Assembly (NCBI GenBank): GCA_913043255.1
Contig: CAJWLK010000001.1
Location: 487,752 to 551,751 of the forward strand
Origin: an uncultured Gemmatimonadota bacterium
Lineage (GTDB): Bacteria > Gemmatimonadota > Gemmatimonadetes > Palauibacterales > Palauibacteraceae
DNA length: 64,000 bases
Direction of reading: 5' to 3'
Both the position numbers and the translations under genes were made by a program. Under the pieces are notes generated by a model. It was not told where the DNA came from and did no database searches. It saw only the letters and a program-made list of their open reading frames with translations. Below are positions 49,354 to 59,161 of this stretch, piece after piece. How positions within the stretch are numbered: position 1 is the stretch's first letter; every line of letters starts with the position of its first letter.

Positions 49354-50421
49354 CTACCTCTCAAAGTCATCCCAATCGAAAGGGCAGAGCGCTTTAACAG
49401 ATCGCCGAAGTTTTTTTCCCACGAGTTGATCATAGTCACAAGCTGCGATTCCATGAGCGGGACGAAGAACGGTTAGATCTTCCTCGGCAAGTCGGGTTCC
49501 TTCAGAAAGATCCCGAACGGGGTAAACCGCTCTTCGGAATGAGGAGACATGACCTGACTCTATCTCAGAACATACGGGCTCTTTATGGCTTCTTCCTCGG
49601 AGCGTTGTAATCCGCCCGATCTTATCCACCATTGCAGTCACTTCGTCAGGGGTAAGTGAGACTTGGTGGTCACGGAATGAGCGCCCTTCACGCTGGTCGG
49701 TAAAGTGAAACTCCAAAATCTCAGCACCCATGGAGACCGCCACCTCTAACGCCTCCATACCAACGGTATGATCGGAGTAGCCAACTGTGGCCGAAAAGTC
49801 CTGACGGAATACATCCATCACTCGAAGGTTCGCGTCTTCGGGAGGAATCGGATACATGGAAGTGCACTGGAGAAGTGCAAGATATTCTGGGTTCTCGTAC
49901 CGAACATCCCTATCCTGCAATCTCTCTACAACACCTGCTACATCCTTCAAAGTTGCTAATCCTGTAGAGACTACAATGGGTTTTCCTGTAGCAGCAATGC
50001 GGTCCAGTAAGGGATAAGCAGTAAGGTCGCCGGATCCGATTTTATAAAACATCAGAAAAGGATCAACCCATTCAATTGCAGATGGGTCCCACACAGAGGC
50101 ACAAAAAGTCACATCACGTTCGTGACACTCCTTTGCGAGGAGACTGTACTGGTCACGGGTAAGTTCGAAACGTTGAAAATGCTGGTGACGGTCCGGACTT
50201 TCGACTCGGCTCACAAGCGAGTCGCCAGTGTAAATTTGGTACTTAACGGCATCGACACCGCTATTACACGCGAGACGGGTCAGTTCTAGGGCGGAATTAA
50301 AGTCGCCTTCGTGGTTGCCTCCGATCTCAGCAATCAGGTATGGACCAGACCTACCCTTCCAACCTCGCCAATCCCGGAGCATCTCTGGCTGAGTCTCAAT
50401 CTTTTCTTCTCTATTGGCCAT
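49354..50421 (-). CDS. N-acetylneuraminate synthase family protein (NeuB-like, with SAF domain)
   Basis: PYLIAEIGGNHEGDFNSALELTRLACNSGVDAVKYQIY, YKIGSGDLTAYPLLDRIAATGKPIVVSTGLA, VGYSDHTVG; C-terminal SAF domain. Confidence 0.9.
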   Translation of the reverse strand: MANREEKIETQPEMLRDWRGWKGRSGPYLIAEIGGNHEGDFNSALELTRLACNSGVDAVKYQIYTGDSLVSRVESPDRHQHFQRFELTRDQYSLLAKECHERDVTFCASVWDPSAIEWVDPFLMFYKIGSGDLTAYPLLDRIAATGKPIVVSTGLATLKDVAGVVERLQDRDVRYENPEYLALLQCTSMYPIPPEDANLRVMDVFRQDFSATVGYSDHTVGMEALEVAVSMGAEILEFHFTDQREGRSFRDHQVSLTPDEVTAMVDKIGRITTLRGRSHKEPVCSEIESGHVSSFRRAVYPVRDLSEGTRLAEEDLTVLRPAHGIAACDYDQLVGKKLRRSVKALCPFDWDDFER

Positions 50422-50512
50422 TCTTCAGGACCAACTTAAGGGAAAAATTCCATCCGCAGTGCAAACTATCATCGCAACCCCAGGGTGGTAGAAGATTAGG
50501 CATGTGGAACCT

Positions 50513-51532
50513 TCACTTTCCCTTCCCATTATCAGTCACGTGAAGCACGCGTAACACTGCACCAGCAGAGTGCTGAACAAGTGACCGAACAATCTGCCAT
50601 GCAGTCATTACAAAGATGGTGAGGTCGAACCGGAGGGAACGATACTTAATGTAGTAAAGATCGACCTGAAGCTTTTCAATGGCATTTTGATAGGTGTTGA
50701 TCAACCCCCAACCAGCCATGCCAGGCTTTACAGTTAGTCGATGCGCGTAACCTGATATCACCCGGCTGCGTTCCTCAAACCCTCGCCGAGTTTCTGCTCG
50801 AGGGCCCACTGCATTCATATCGCCACGTATGACGTTGAGTAGTTGTGGAAGGTCGTCGAGCTTGTAACTCCGTAATATTCGCCCCACCGCTGTAACTCGA
50901 CTCGCCTCACCGACCGACCAATCGGTCTTCAACCAATCCCCGGTCCATACCGTTTCATCGGGTGGTGTCATACTCCGAAATTTGAAGAGATTGAACGGTC
51001 GCCCGTTCTTTCCCAGCCTTTCCTGAATAAAAAACACTGCGTTCCGATCCTCGAACCACACAGCCACTCCAATCGCAAAAAACAAAGGTAGAGTCAAGAT
51101 CAGGCCGCCAACTGCTAGAATTACACTGACTAGCCAACGCATAAAGTCGGCTAGAAGGTGGTGCGGAGCTGGGGTGATCTCTTTAGCATCGATCGCTGTA
51201 TAAGAAACCTTGCGTGTGAGATCCTCATAGAGATCGCCAAGTTGAATATATTTCACACCACCCCCACGGAGGCGTTCTCGAGTCGATGGTGTTACTTGAG
51301 CCACATCAGCGACGGCTACCGCAGTAAATCTCCGTTCTCGACATAAACTGGGAAGATCTCGCAAATTTTCAGAATCCTCTATTGCTATACAGATCCCAAA
51401 TTCATTCTTCCGCGCTGCAATCTCTTCAACCTCCCGAGAGAAGTTGGTCGATCTAAGAATGAGGATCTTATGCCCATGCCACACCCGGTACCTCGACCAG
51501 GGGAGCGAAGGTATTGTATCCTGCACAATCAA
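50513..51532 (-). CDS. Bacterial sugar transferase (undecaprenyl-phosphate sugar-1-P transferase family)
   Basis: FFIQERLGKNGRPFNLFKFRSM, SYKLDDLPQLLNVIRGDMNAVGPRAE, KPGMAGWG motifs. Confidence 0.92.
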   Translation of the reverse strand: MIVQDTIPSLPWSRYRVWHGHKILILRSTNFSREVEEIAARKNEFGICIAIEDSENLRDLPSLCRERRFTAVAVADVAQVTPSTRERLRGGGVKYIQLGDLYEDLTRKVSYTAIDAKEITPAPHHLLADFMRWLVSVILAVGGLILTLPLFFAIGVAVWFEDRNAVFFIQERLGKNGRPFNLFKFRSMTPPDETVWTGDWLKTDWSVGEASRVTAVGRILRSYKLDDLPQLLNVIRGDMNAVGPRAETRRGFEERSRVISGYAHRLTVKPGMAGWGLINTYQNAIEKLQVDLYYIKYRSLRFDLTIFVMTAWQIVRSLVQHSAGAVLRVLHVTDNGKGK

Positions 51533-52620
51533 AATGATTTATGGATAATGCCTACTTGTGACGTAACGCCTTTTGACAACATATTTTCGTAATCCGACCT
51601 CTCGATAAAGACCTCTTCTTTGTACCGCATTTCAACAAGGTCCGTGAAACTCAAATCTTCATCCGTAATCTCTTTGCCAAACAGAAAGTTGTTGATCGCC
51701 ATATCTGGGCCATTGAATCCAGCGACACACCGAACAGCTGTGGATCCAGAGAAGCGAGCATTAACCTCAAAAACCGTGACGCCTTTTTCAGTGATCCTAG
51801 CTTGGAGATTGCTGGGCCCCTGTACATTCATTTTTGCTACTATTTGCTCGCACACACGACGGATTTCCTTGAAGGGTTCAATAACAGCTCGAGTGGGAAT
51901 TCCCTTCTCCATCTCTCGCCAGTTTGTAATTGACCCAAGGACCTTTCCAGCCTTGTCCGCCAGCACCTCAGTGGAATACTCATCTACCTGTTTTGATGCC
52001 TGTTCCCGAGTCAAATCACAGCCCTTCCACTCTATCGGAAGGAGATACTCCTGAATTATCGGGTCTTTAGTTTCCGCAATAGCTGCCTGAAGTTCATCAT
52101 AGTTCATGACAATCCGAAGTCCCCTAGAACCCCAGCCAACACGAGGTTTGACTACAAGCGGGTAATCAACCTGCACCAACAAGTCTTCGATACCTGCTGG
52201 CAAAGATGATGCGGGAGCGGAAAATCCGTTACTCTCCAAGAACTCAAATGTGCTCCATTTATCTGCACACATTTTAACTGTAGCATTTGGACTGACTACG
52301 ACCACCGCATCTGTGTTAGACTCGATATCATCCACGTGTGCAGCAATCGATACAACCTCTGGATCTGAGCCTGGTATGAGGACCTCTGCGCTCTCCCGGT
52401 TCATGATTTCGATTAGTGCTTCAAAATAGCTGTCTTCATCTGATGCAGATGGTACTTGATAGCCTCGATCCGCTCGATAAAGCCCCGCAGCAAGCGGATT
52501 AGAATCCACCCCAACTATGTGGTAAGCTCGGTTCATATTCCGATTGGCTAATCGGAGCCCTTTTATGACACTCTGGCCGACACCGCCACCAACCCCCGTA
52601 ACTACAACGCGTACACTCAC
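51529..52620 (-). CDS. ATP-grasp domain protein (carbamoyl-phosphate synthase large-subunit-like)
   Basis: VVVTGVGGGVGQSVIKGLRLA, YPLVVKPRVGWGSRGLRIV, VFEVNARFSGSTAVRCVAGFNGPDMAI; overlaps neighbours by 4 nt on both sides. Confidence 0.87.
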   Translation of the reverse strand: MSVRVVVTGVGGGVGQSVIKGLRLANRNMNRAYHIVGVDSNPLAAGLYRADRGYQVPSASDEDSYFEALIEIMNRESAEVLIPGSDPEVVSIAAHVDDIESNTDAVVVVSPNATVKMCADKWSTFEFLESNGFSAPASSLPAGIEDLLVQVDYPLVVKPRVGWGSRGLRIVMNYDELQAAIAETKDPIIQEYLLPIEWKGCDLTREQASKQVDEYSTEVLADKAGKVLGSITNWREMEKGIPTRAVIEPFKEIRRVCEQIVAKMNVQGPSNLQARITEKGVTVFEVNARFSGSTAVRCVAGFNGPDMAINNFLFGKEITDEDLSFTDLVEMRYKEEVFIERSDYENMLSKGVTSQVGIIHKSF

Positions 52621-53381
52621 TTACGAACCTCACAACTTTTGTCATGGTCGACTTTATTTAGAACATCACTGAACATTGAAAAATCGATATCTCCTACCTC
52701 ATCCGCACGGTGGGCATCGCTTCCTATTGTAAACATGGCATCCTCTTCCAGAAGTATCTGGAGGAAGCGTTCGAGGTGGGGAACCTTTGCGTTGACTTCA
52801 AGAGGCTTTCCACACGCTTTTGCCTTTGTCGCCATCTCTCGAATGAGTTCGGCGGGGAATGGGTCACGGGTGTGTTCTGGGTAAAAGAACTTGTAATACG
52901 TCCGGGCCGGGTGACCAATTACACTAACGATCGGGTTTTCCAAGAGACGGCACGTGATAGCTGTTTCCATCTCGGCAGCCTTTACTGGCCCCAGCTTGGC
53001 AAGATCACCAGAAACATCAGGCTGATAGCGGTGCACAACACCCATCACATAATCTACAAGACTTACAGCCTCTGAAGCGATATCTACATGGCCATCATGA
53101 TCAACCGCCTTGGCTTCAACTCCTGTCAGAATCCGCAAATCAGGATTAGTGCGGCGCTGTTGTTCAATCTCTTCAGCGTAGCTTTCCACCCATTCGGATG
53201 ACCGCCAAACGTGATCTGTAAACGCGATCTCCGTCAACTTCCGTCTTTGAGCAGCACGCACACACGCCGCCGGATCATCCGCACCATCGCTATAATACGT
53301 GTGAATCTGGTGATCAACCAAGGAAACACCCTGATCTACTAACTTTTGTCGGCTCAGGTGGCTGGGTAAGACGAAGTTCAA
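52617..53381 (-). CDS. PHP domain protein (putative phosphoesterase)
   Basis: DHQIHTYYSDGADDPAACVRAAQRRKLTEIAFTDHVW, GVEAKAVD, VIGHPAR, IGSDAHRADEVGD. Confidence 0.87.
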   Translation of the reverse strand: MNFVLPSHLSRQKLVDQGVSLVDHQIHTYYSDGADDPAACVRAAQRRKLTEIAFTDHVWRSSEWVESYAEEIEQQRRTNPDLRILTGVEAKAVDHDGHVDIASEAVSLVDYVMGVVHRYQPDVSGDLAKLGPVKAAEMETAITCRLLENPIVSVIGHPARTYYKFFYPEHTRDPFPAELIREMATKAKACGKPLEVNAKVPHLERFLQILLEEDAMFTIGSDAHRADEVGDIDFSMFSDVLNKVDHDKSCEVRK

Positions 53382-53430
53382 ATCACGTCCCTTGAGTCAC
53401 TTTATGAGTGCCGTATCATCCAATTCAACT

Positions 53431-54606
53431 TTAAATTCCGTGGAACACTTCTAGAACTTTATCCAACTCATCCTGGGAGAGCTTCGGGTGGTTCGGCAAT
53501 CCAATCATTTTGCCAGCGACGGCCTCGACCACCGGTAGAGAAACAGACGTATAATCCGGTGCCCCGCTGTAGTGCTCACAACTGAGGGGATAGCCTGAAC
53601 GATCAGTTAGCAGAGGTTGTCGATAGAGAGGCTCATCGTACCGTTGGCGCACCTCCACACCCCGCTCTCTGAGCACGCCAACAAGATCTTTAGTACTTAC
53701 CCCTAGCGTCGGTTCGTCGATCTGAACGGGGCACCAGAAGTAAACATGCTTCGTGTCCATATTAATCTTAGGAACGCGGAGCCAAGGAATATCATCGAGA
53801 TGACTTAGCAGATACTCTGAATTCCGGATGCGGTCGGCATTCATCAGATCCAGTTTGCGAAGCTGCACACTCCCAATCGCTGCCGACATCTCACCCATAC
53901 GGTAGTTGTACCCTAAGACCAAATGACTATCTCGGCCTGCCATACCATGATTCCGGATCATCCGGCATTTTTCCGCGATTTCCTCATCGTCCGTGACGAT
54001 CATTCCACCTTCGCCGGTGGTCATATTCTTCGTGGCATAAAACGAAAAACAACCGACGTGCCCAATCGAGCCTACTTTTTGTCCGCGGTATTCCGCACCG
54101 TGAGCCTGGGCACAATCCTCTATGACGACGAGTCCATGTTCCTCAGCTATAGCATTTATACCGTCCATATCCGTCGGATGCCCAAAGAGGTGAACGGGGA
54201 TAATCGCTTTCGTCCTCTCCGTCACGTGGCGAGCCAAATCTTCAGGATCAAGGCAATAGCTAGCAGACTCAATATCAGAAAAAATCGGAATGGCATTTTG
54301 GTGCAAGACGGATGTGACCGTTGAGAAAAACGTGAGCGGTGGAACGATCACCTCATCCGTAGGACCCAATCCATATGCTGCAAGCGAGATATGTAGGGCT
54401 GCCGTCCCACTGCAAACAGCAACGGCATGAGAAACTCCAAGGTACTCCGCAAAAGCCTGTTCGAACTCGGCAACGCGAGGTCCCTGCACATACCTTCCTG
54501 AGCGGAGAACTTCCGCAACGGCAGAGATTTCCTCGTCACCGACGATGGGTTGGCCAACCTTAATCACGTGGTTTTTACCTCTTGTGGTTTCGGATATGCA
54601 AAACAA
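53431..54606 (-). CDS. DegT/DnrJ/EryC1/StrS family aminotransferase
   Basis: GRYVQGPRVAEFEQAFAEYLGVSHAVAVCSGTAALHISLAAYGLGPTDEVIVPPLTFFSTVTSVL, FSFYATKNMTTGEGGMIVTDDEE; start may be GTG about 54567. Confidence 0.93.
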   Translation of the reverse strand: MFCISETTRGKNHVIKVGQPIVGDEEISAVAEVLRSGRYVQGPRVAEFEQAFAEYLGVSHAVAVCSGTAALHISLAAYGLGPTDEVIVPPLTFFSTVTSVLHQNAIPIFSDIESASYCLDPEDLARHVTERTKAIIPVHLFGHPTDMDGINAIAEEHGLVVIEDCAQAHGAEYRGQKVGSIGHVGCFSFYATKNMTTGEGGMIVTDDEEIAEKCRMIRNHGMAGRDSHLVLGYNYRMGEMSAAIGSVQLRKLDLMNADRIRNSEYLLSHLDDIPWLRVPKINMDTKHVYFWCPVQIDEPTLGVSTKDLVGVLRERGVEVRQRYDEPLYRQPLLTDRSGYPLSCEHYSGAPDYTSVSLPVVEAVAGKMIGLPNHPKLSQDELDKVLEVFHGI

Positions 54607-54680
54607 ATCCTTCTAAGCATGACTGACTCAGATTCAGTGATTCCAGCTCACTACGTGATGATGCCGAAGCTCTCTCCGAC

Positions 54681-55640
54681 TCAACAGTGGTCAAGAATTC
54701 TTTCCACATAATCGATGGTCGACTCCAGGCCGCTCCGCAAATCTATTTCAGGTGCGAAATTGATGAGTTGTCTGGCCCTCTGAGTTGAAACCTCGAGGTC
54801 TAGACTCTCACCCTTCTGTTGCTGAGGCATGTGCTCGACCGTCGTTTCAGGATGACCTCGTTCAGCAGTAATCTCCGCTACCATACGCGCTAGCCCCGCA
54901 ATCGACATCTCGCTTCCTGCGCCACCTGCCAAATTTAAAGTTTCACCGGCCACACTTGGCGAATCCAGTATGGCAACGTAGGCCGAAATCAGATCGTCAA
55001 TGTAGATGAAATCCCTGACTTGCTCACCGGATCCCGAGATTTTGAGTGGCTGTCCGCTTAAAGCTCTCTGGACAAATATGTGGACCACAGAATCGAATTT
55101 CATCCCAGGGGAAGGGCCATAGACGTTTGACTGGCGGACTACCGTTAGAGGTAACCCCCATTTCCGATGCTCCTGTAATACCATGAGTTCCGACGCACGT
55201 TTTGCCACACCATAGATATTATGTGGCTTAACAGGATGTCCTTCATCCACAGGCGTATACTCAGGGTCCCCATAGATGGCTGCCACGGAAGAAGAGAAGA
55301 GGTATCCCTGGATTGGCTTCTCCCTCAAGGCATCCAAAACGGCGTAGCGTCCATACGCGTTGACCTCAAAGCACTCTCTAGGCTTCCGCAGCGACTCGGG
55401 AACACTTGCGACACCGGCAAGATCGTAGACAAAGTCGACTCCTTCGAGAAATCGCCGCACATCGGGACCTTCAAGGATATCACCTTCAAACACCTGCACA
55501 TCGAGATCCGCAAGATTACTCTGTGAAGAGGAGCTGAAATTGTCCAAAATCCGAACAGCATGACCTCTCTCGAGGAGGACACCTGAAAGCTTGGACCCGA
55601 TGTATCCTGAACCACCTGTAATGCCTACGGTGAGTGTCAT
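54681..55640 (-). CDS. NAD-dependent epimerase/dehydratase family protein
   Basis: VGITGGSGYIGSKLSGVLLERGHAVRILDNFSSS, SSSVAAIYG..., YGVAKRASE. Confidence 0.92.
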   Translation of the reverse strand: MTLTVGITGGSGYIGSKLSGVLLERGHAVRILDNFSSSSQSNLADLDVQVFEGDILEGPDVRRFLEGVDFVYDLAGVASVPESLRKPRECFEVNAYGRYAVLDALREKPIQGYLFSSSVAAIYGDPEYTPVDEGHPVKPHNIYGVAKRASELMVLQEHRKWGLPLTVVRQSNVYGPSPGMKFDSVVHIFVQRALSGQPLKISGSGEQVRDFIYIDDLISAYVAILDSPSVAGETLNLAGGAGSEMSIAGLARMVAEITAERGHPETTVEHMPQQQKGESLDLEVSTQRARQLINFAPEIDLRSGLESTIDYVERILDHC

Positions 55641-55807
55641 CTAGACCTCCGCAAAGAACTATCTATTCGAGCACTGCTCAAAAGCGATATTCCAAGGACC
55701 AAGAGATTTCCAAAGTTGACCCATTCTTTCCAACTGTACCCGCTTGGATCTCTCCCAAACGCGATTGGAGGAGTCCACGTCCATTCTTCCAGACTAACAC
55801 GATTCAT
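55637..55807 (-). CDS. Unannotated 56-aa small protein in the polysaccharide operon
   Basis: MNRVSLEEWTWTPPIAFGRDPSGYSWKEWVNFGNLLVLGISLLSSARIDSSLRRSR*; start overlaps the upstream GT stop (ATGA) and stop overlaps the downstream epimerase start (ATGA). Confidence 0.6.
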   Translation of the reverse strand: MNRVSLEEWTWTPPIAFGRDPSGYSWKEWVNFGNLLVLGISLLSSARIDSSLRRSR

Positions 55808-57027
55808 ATAGGTTTATCCTGCGCATCTTTGAGAATCCGTTCGTAGGTATCAGCTGCCTTCTCTAGCGAGAAATTTTGCTCCGCATAAGAACGACCGTGC
55901 GCACCCAACTCATTCCGAAGGTCTGGGCGGCCTGCAAGTTCCTCAATACGGTTCCGAAGGTCCTCTTTATCGCCGGGGACTACTACGAAACCACACCTAC
56001 TTTCTCTTACTACTTCGGCGGTATTTCCTTTTGATGGAACCACCGCAACTACAGGACGAGAAACCGCCATAATGTTATGCATTTTCCCCGGAATCGCGGG
56101 CGATTCTAATGACTCGGTCAAAGCAACAAGACCGATGTCTGATGCGCGAAGCGCATCGTAATATCGTTCCTCTGTCACGGACGGCAAAAACCTCACGTTC
56201 TCAAGACCAGCAGCAGAAAGTTTCCACTTTTCGGCATATACACCATCACCTATGAGAAGAAACACGATGTCGGACCGAGCCTGCAGCAGACGAGCGCAAT
56301 CGATAATGGTAGAGAGATCCTGGGCAAACCCCATAACCCCCGCATAGGAAACGACGCAGCGCCCTTCCAGGCCATGCCCAATGCGAAACTTCTCCGCTCG
56401 TTCATTCGAGGAAAGCGAATCTAACGGAACCCAATTGGGCACACGACTAACTTGTTCGGACGGAATTTTCTTCTGTTGGATCAGATAAGGCACGCTCCCC
56501 CGGTTTGTCACAACAATGTGAGTAGAAAGCCGGTAGATAGCGTTCTCCAACCGTTTCATCGCCCAGATGACCCAACGATTTTTCAGCAGCCCGAGTTCCA
56601 CAGCAGTCCTCGGGTAAAGATCGTGGAGGTTGAGCACGCACCCGATCCTCGCGAGTCTGCTGTAGAAAGCAGATACGAAAGCCACTGTCATAGGGGGAGA
56701 TACGGTAAGCATAACGTCAGGCCGAGGGATTGCTTTGATGGCTCTCACGAAAGCCAGCCCTGCGATGATGTATTCCAGTGCCCGCATAACAACTGCTCGA
56801 TGAACCCCTGGGAGCCCTCGGACCCTGACAACATTAACACCCCTCATCACCTCGCGAACCGGGAGCTGATCTGGAACCGATTCATCTTCCGGCACATACT
56901 CCGTGGGATACTTCGTAACGACCGTAACCTCATGCCCTCGAGCAACGAGGGTCTCTGCAAGACTTCTGTGAAGATTAGAAGCTCGGGCAACCGGTGGATA
57001 TCGATAGCTCAGGTACAAGATTCGCAC
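55804..57027 (-). CDS. Glycosyltransferase family 4 protein
   Basis: MRILYLSYRYPPVARASNLHRSLAETLVARGHEVTVVTKYP, ...RFLPSVTEERYYDALRASDIGLVALTESLESPAIPGKMHNIMAVSRPVVAVVP. Confidence 0.92.
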   Translation of the reverse strand: MRILYLSYRYPPVARASNLHRSLAETLVARGHEVTVVTKYPTEYVPEDESVPDQLPVREVMRGVNVVRVRGLPGVHRAVVMRALEYIIAGLAFVRAIKAIPRPDVMLTVSPPMTVAFVSAFYSRLARIGCVLNLHDLYPRTAVELGLLKNRWVIWAMKRLENAIYRLSTHIVVTNRGSVPYLIQQKKIPSEQVSRVPNWVPLDSLSSNERAEKFRIGHGLEGRCVVSYAGVMGFAQDLSTIIDCARLLQARSDIVFLLIGDGVYAEKWKLSAAGLENVRFLPSVTEERYYDALRASDIGLVALTESLESPAIPGKMHNIMAVSRPVVAVVPSKGNTAEVVRESRCGFVVVPGDKEDLRNRIEELAGRPDLRNELGAHGRSYAEQNFSLEKAADTYERILKDAQDKPI

Positions 57028-57041
57028 GTAAACTTCCTCTC

Positions 57042-58226
57042 TTAGAGACCGTCGTCTCGGTAAGAGCGGTGGGTGTCCACATGGTAGTCGCTGGGTCGGT
57101 GGTTCCTAAAGCCCCCCTCCTTAAGACGCGTGAGCAAGTCCTCTGAGATCCGCTGGGAAGATTTTCCATCACCCAGCGGGTTTTCCCAAGTGTGGCCCCG
57201 TAGAGACTCTAGCTTGTGAAACATCACGTCTGACGGATAGAAATCAGGTTCTGCCGGATCAAATTTTACGCTTGATCCCACGTCATAAACCTGCGGTCTC
57301 TCCGTAGACTTCCGCATCTGCAGCGATGGCACCCCAAGTACGCACGTCTCTTCAACCACAGTCCCTGAGTCAGTGATGACTCCTGCAGAGTCAACCGTGA
57401 GAATCAGCATCTCTTGGTAACCAACGGGATCGACCATAATCACGTTATCTGGACACCTCAGTCCGGTCTCTTGCAAAACCTTCTGAGTTCGATAACTCGC
57501 GGGAAAATACACTTTCCGGTCCGTCGCACCGATCAGATCTAGGATAGCCTTGAAGGAATTGAGGTTGTCCACATTCTCGCGACGGTGACAGGTCATAAGA
57601 TAATAGTCACCCTTCGTAATCCCACGTTGCCGATAAAACTCGTCTGTGGCAATCTCATCGTAGCGTGATTTACGCTTATAATAGTATTCCTCCAACACGT
57701 CCACGATTGGGTTGCCCGTGACGACAATGCTCTCAGGATTCAACCCCTCGTCTATCCCCTGTTGCTTATATTCGGGGAGATAAGCGTAAATGACGTCGGA
57801 GAGGTGATCGATTACTGTTCTGTACTTCTCCTCAGGCATCCGCCAATCGTAGGAGCGCATACACCCTTCAATATGAACGATGGGTATGTTGCACTGCGCC
57901 ACCGCAAGGCAACCCATCGTAGTGTTTGTGTCGCCAAGGAAGACGGCGGCACTGGGCCTCAACTCCTCAAGGACCGGGTGAAGTTTGGCAATCACCGCTG
58001 TGGTGATGTCAGTGTCGGATTCACCCCCAGCTTTCAGTTCAATCTCTGGAGGAGCCACTTTCAATTCCCGGAAAAAGATGTCTTTGAGATTGTCTGAATA
58101 GTGCTGTCCCGACCAGATAAAGGTCACATCAACTTCATCATCTGCCCGAATGCAGTTGAGGATGAGGGATGCCCGGATGACATCCGGCCGAATCCCCAGA
58201 ATCACAGCTAGCCGCCTCTTTTCCAT
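57042..58226 (-). CDS. UDP-N-acetylglucosamine 2-epimerase family protein (WecB-like)
   Basis: LAVILGIRPDVIRASLILNCI, VFLGDTNTTMGCLAVAQCNIPIVHIEGCMRS, VTGNPIVDVLEE, TDSGTVVEETCVLGVPSLQMRKSTERP; start M 58226 likely (track 58256). Confidence 0.9.
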   Translation of the reverse strand: MEKRRLAVILGIRPDVIRASLILNCIRADDEVDVTFIWSGQHYSDNLKDIFFRELKVAPPEIELKAGGESDTDITTAVIAKLHPVLEELRPSAAVFLGDTNTTMGCLAVAQCNIPIVHIEGCMRSYDWRMPEEKYRTVIDHLSDVIYAYLPEYKQQGIDEGLNPESIVVTGNPIVDVLEEYYYKRKSRYDEIATDEFYRQRGITKGDYYLMTCHRRENVDNLNSFKAILDLIGATDRKVYFPASYRTQKVLQETGLRCPDNVIMVDPVGYQEMLILTVDSAGVITDSGTVVEETCVLGVPSLQMRKSTERPQVYDVGSSVKFDPAEPDFYPSDVMFHKLESLRGHTWENPLGDGKSSQRISEDLLTRLKEGGFRNHRPSDYHVDTHRSYRDDGL

Positions 58227-58279
58227 ACTAGTCCTGCACTTGCAAGCCTGGCGCAACCGCGTTCAAAGGTCTGCGCGCA

Positions 58280-59161
58280 TCAAACACAAGAGCCCCCATT
58301 GACCCTGCCGACAAAAAGAACCACGCGGGCTTGCAGATCCTCCATGGTATAATTGTTCCAATCCGGATGGGACGGAGACGCATGCGCTCGACGATATACT
58401 ACCGACCGGTCAACAGAGAACCCTGCTTGCACTAGGCAGTCCTCTATCTCGGGTTTGCGCAGAAGATTCAGATTCGATCTGGGTCGGTTCGGTTCATCGT
58501 ACATAGTACCGAATCCTTTATCAGAGCCCTTATGATCACCAAAATCCACGGCGTGAATAAATACCGCGTCATCTGAACACGCTGCACGACACTGTTGAAG
58601 GAGGTCTGGCAATTCTTCCCGAGGTATATGCTCTAGAACACTGTTCGATAAGATGATATCGGCGGACCCTTCAGCATCGCCGAACGGGTCGCTTCGATCA
58701 TTGATAAGCTGGCAAAACCTCTGGGGACTCAGTTCTGACCCGAAGTTGGCAGTCAATTCCGTGTATAACGGTCGTAAGTAAAGATCCTCAATCTCATCTG
58801 ACCATAGCACATCTGGACGAAACCACGGCTCGATAAACATAAACCGTGCTGCGCCCCGAAACAGGATGAACGGTCCCCATCCCAGTAGCGGACCACAACC
58901 AACTTCAAGAACAGACCGACCTTCAAATTTAAAGCGATCACGGTGTTCGTACGGAGACTGTCTCTCAAGCACTCGCCAATATCGATACCATCGATCAATC
59001 AGGTAAGTAGGATTTAAGTGTTTTCTACTTACGAGAATTCCAGGTAATGAGTACGCCCATTCCCACCCCTTTTCCCCGCGCAGTCGTCGTCGCAACCCCG
59101 AAATCCACTCGTGGGGAGAGCTATTCCAAATCTTCAAGATCTTACCGGCAATCATACCCAA
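58280..59161 (-). CDS. Class I SAM-dependent methyltransferase
   Basis: FEGRSVLEVGCGPLLGWGPFILFRGA motif I and ADIILSNSVLEHIPREELPDLLQQCR. Confidence 0.82.
   Translation of the reverse strand: MGMIAGKILKIWNSSPHEWISGLRRRLRGEKGWEWAYSLPGILVSRKHLNPTYLIDRWYRYWRVLERQSPYEHRDRFKFEGRSVLEVGCGPLLGWGPFILFRGAARFMFIEPWFRPDVLWSDEIEDLYLRPLYTELTANFGSELSPQRFCQLINDRSDPFGDAEGSADIILSNSVLEHIPREELPDLLQQCRAACSDDAVFIHAVDFGDHKGSDKGFGTMYDEPNRPRSNLNLLRKPEIEDCLVQAGFSVDRSVVYRRAHASPSHPDWNNYTMEDLQARVVLFVGRVNGGSCV

Noticed and set aside
56452-57045. 197-aa plus-strand ORF opposite a glycosyltransferase
   Set aside because: Antisense shadow of a well-supported GT4 gene.
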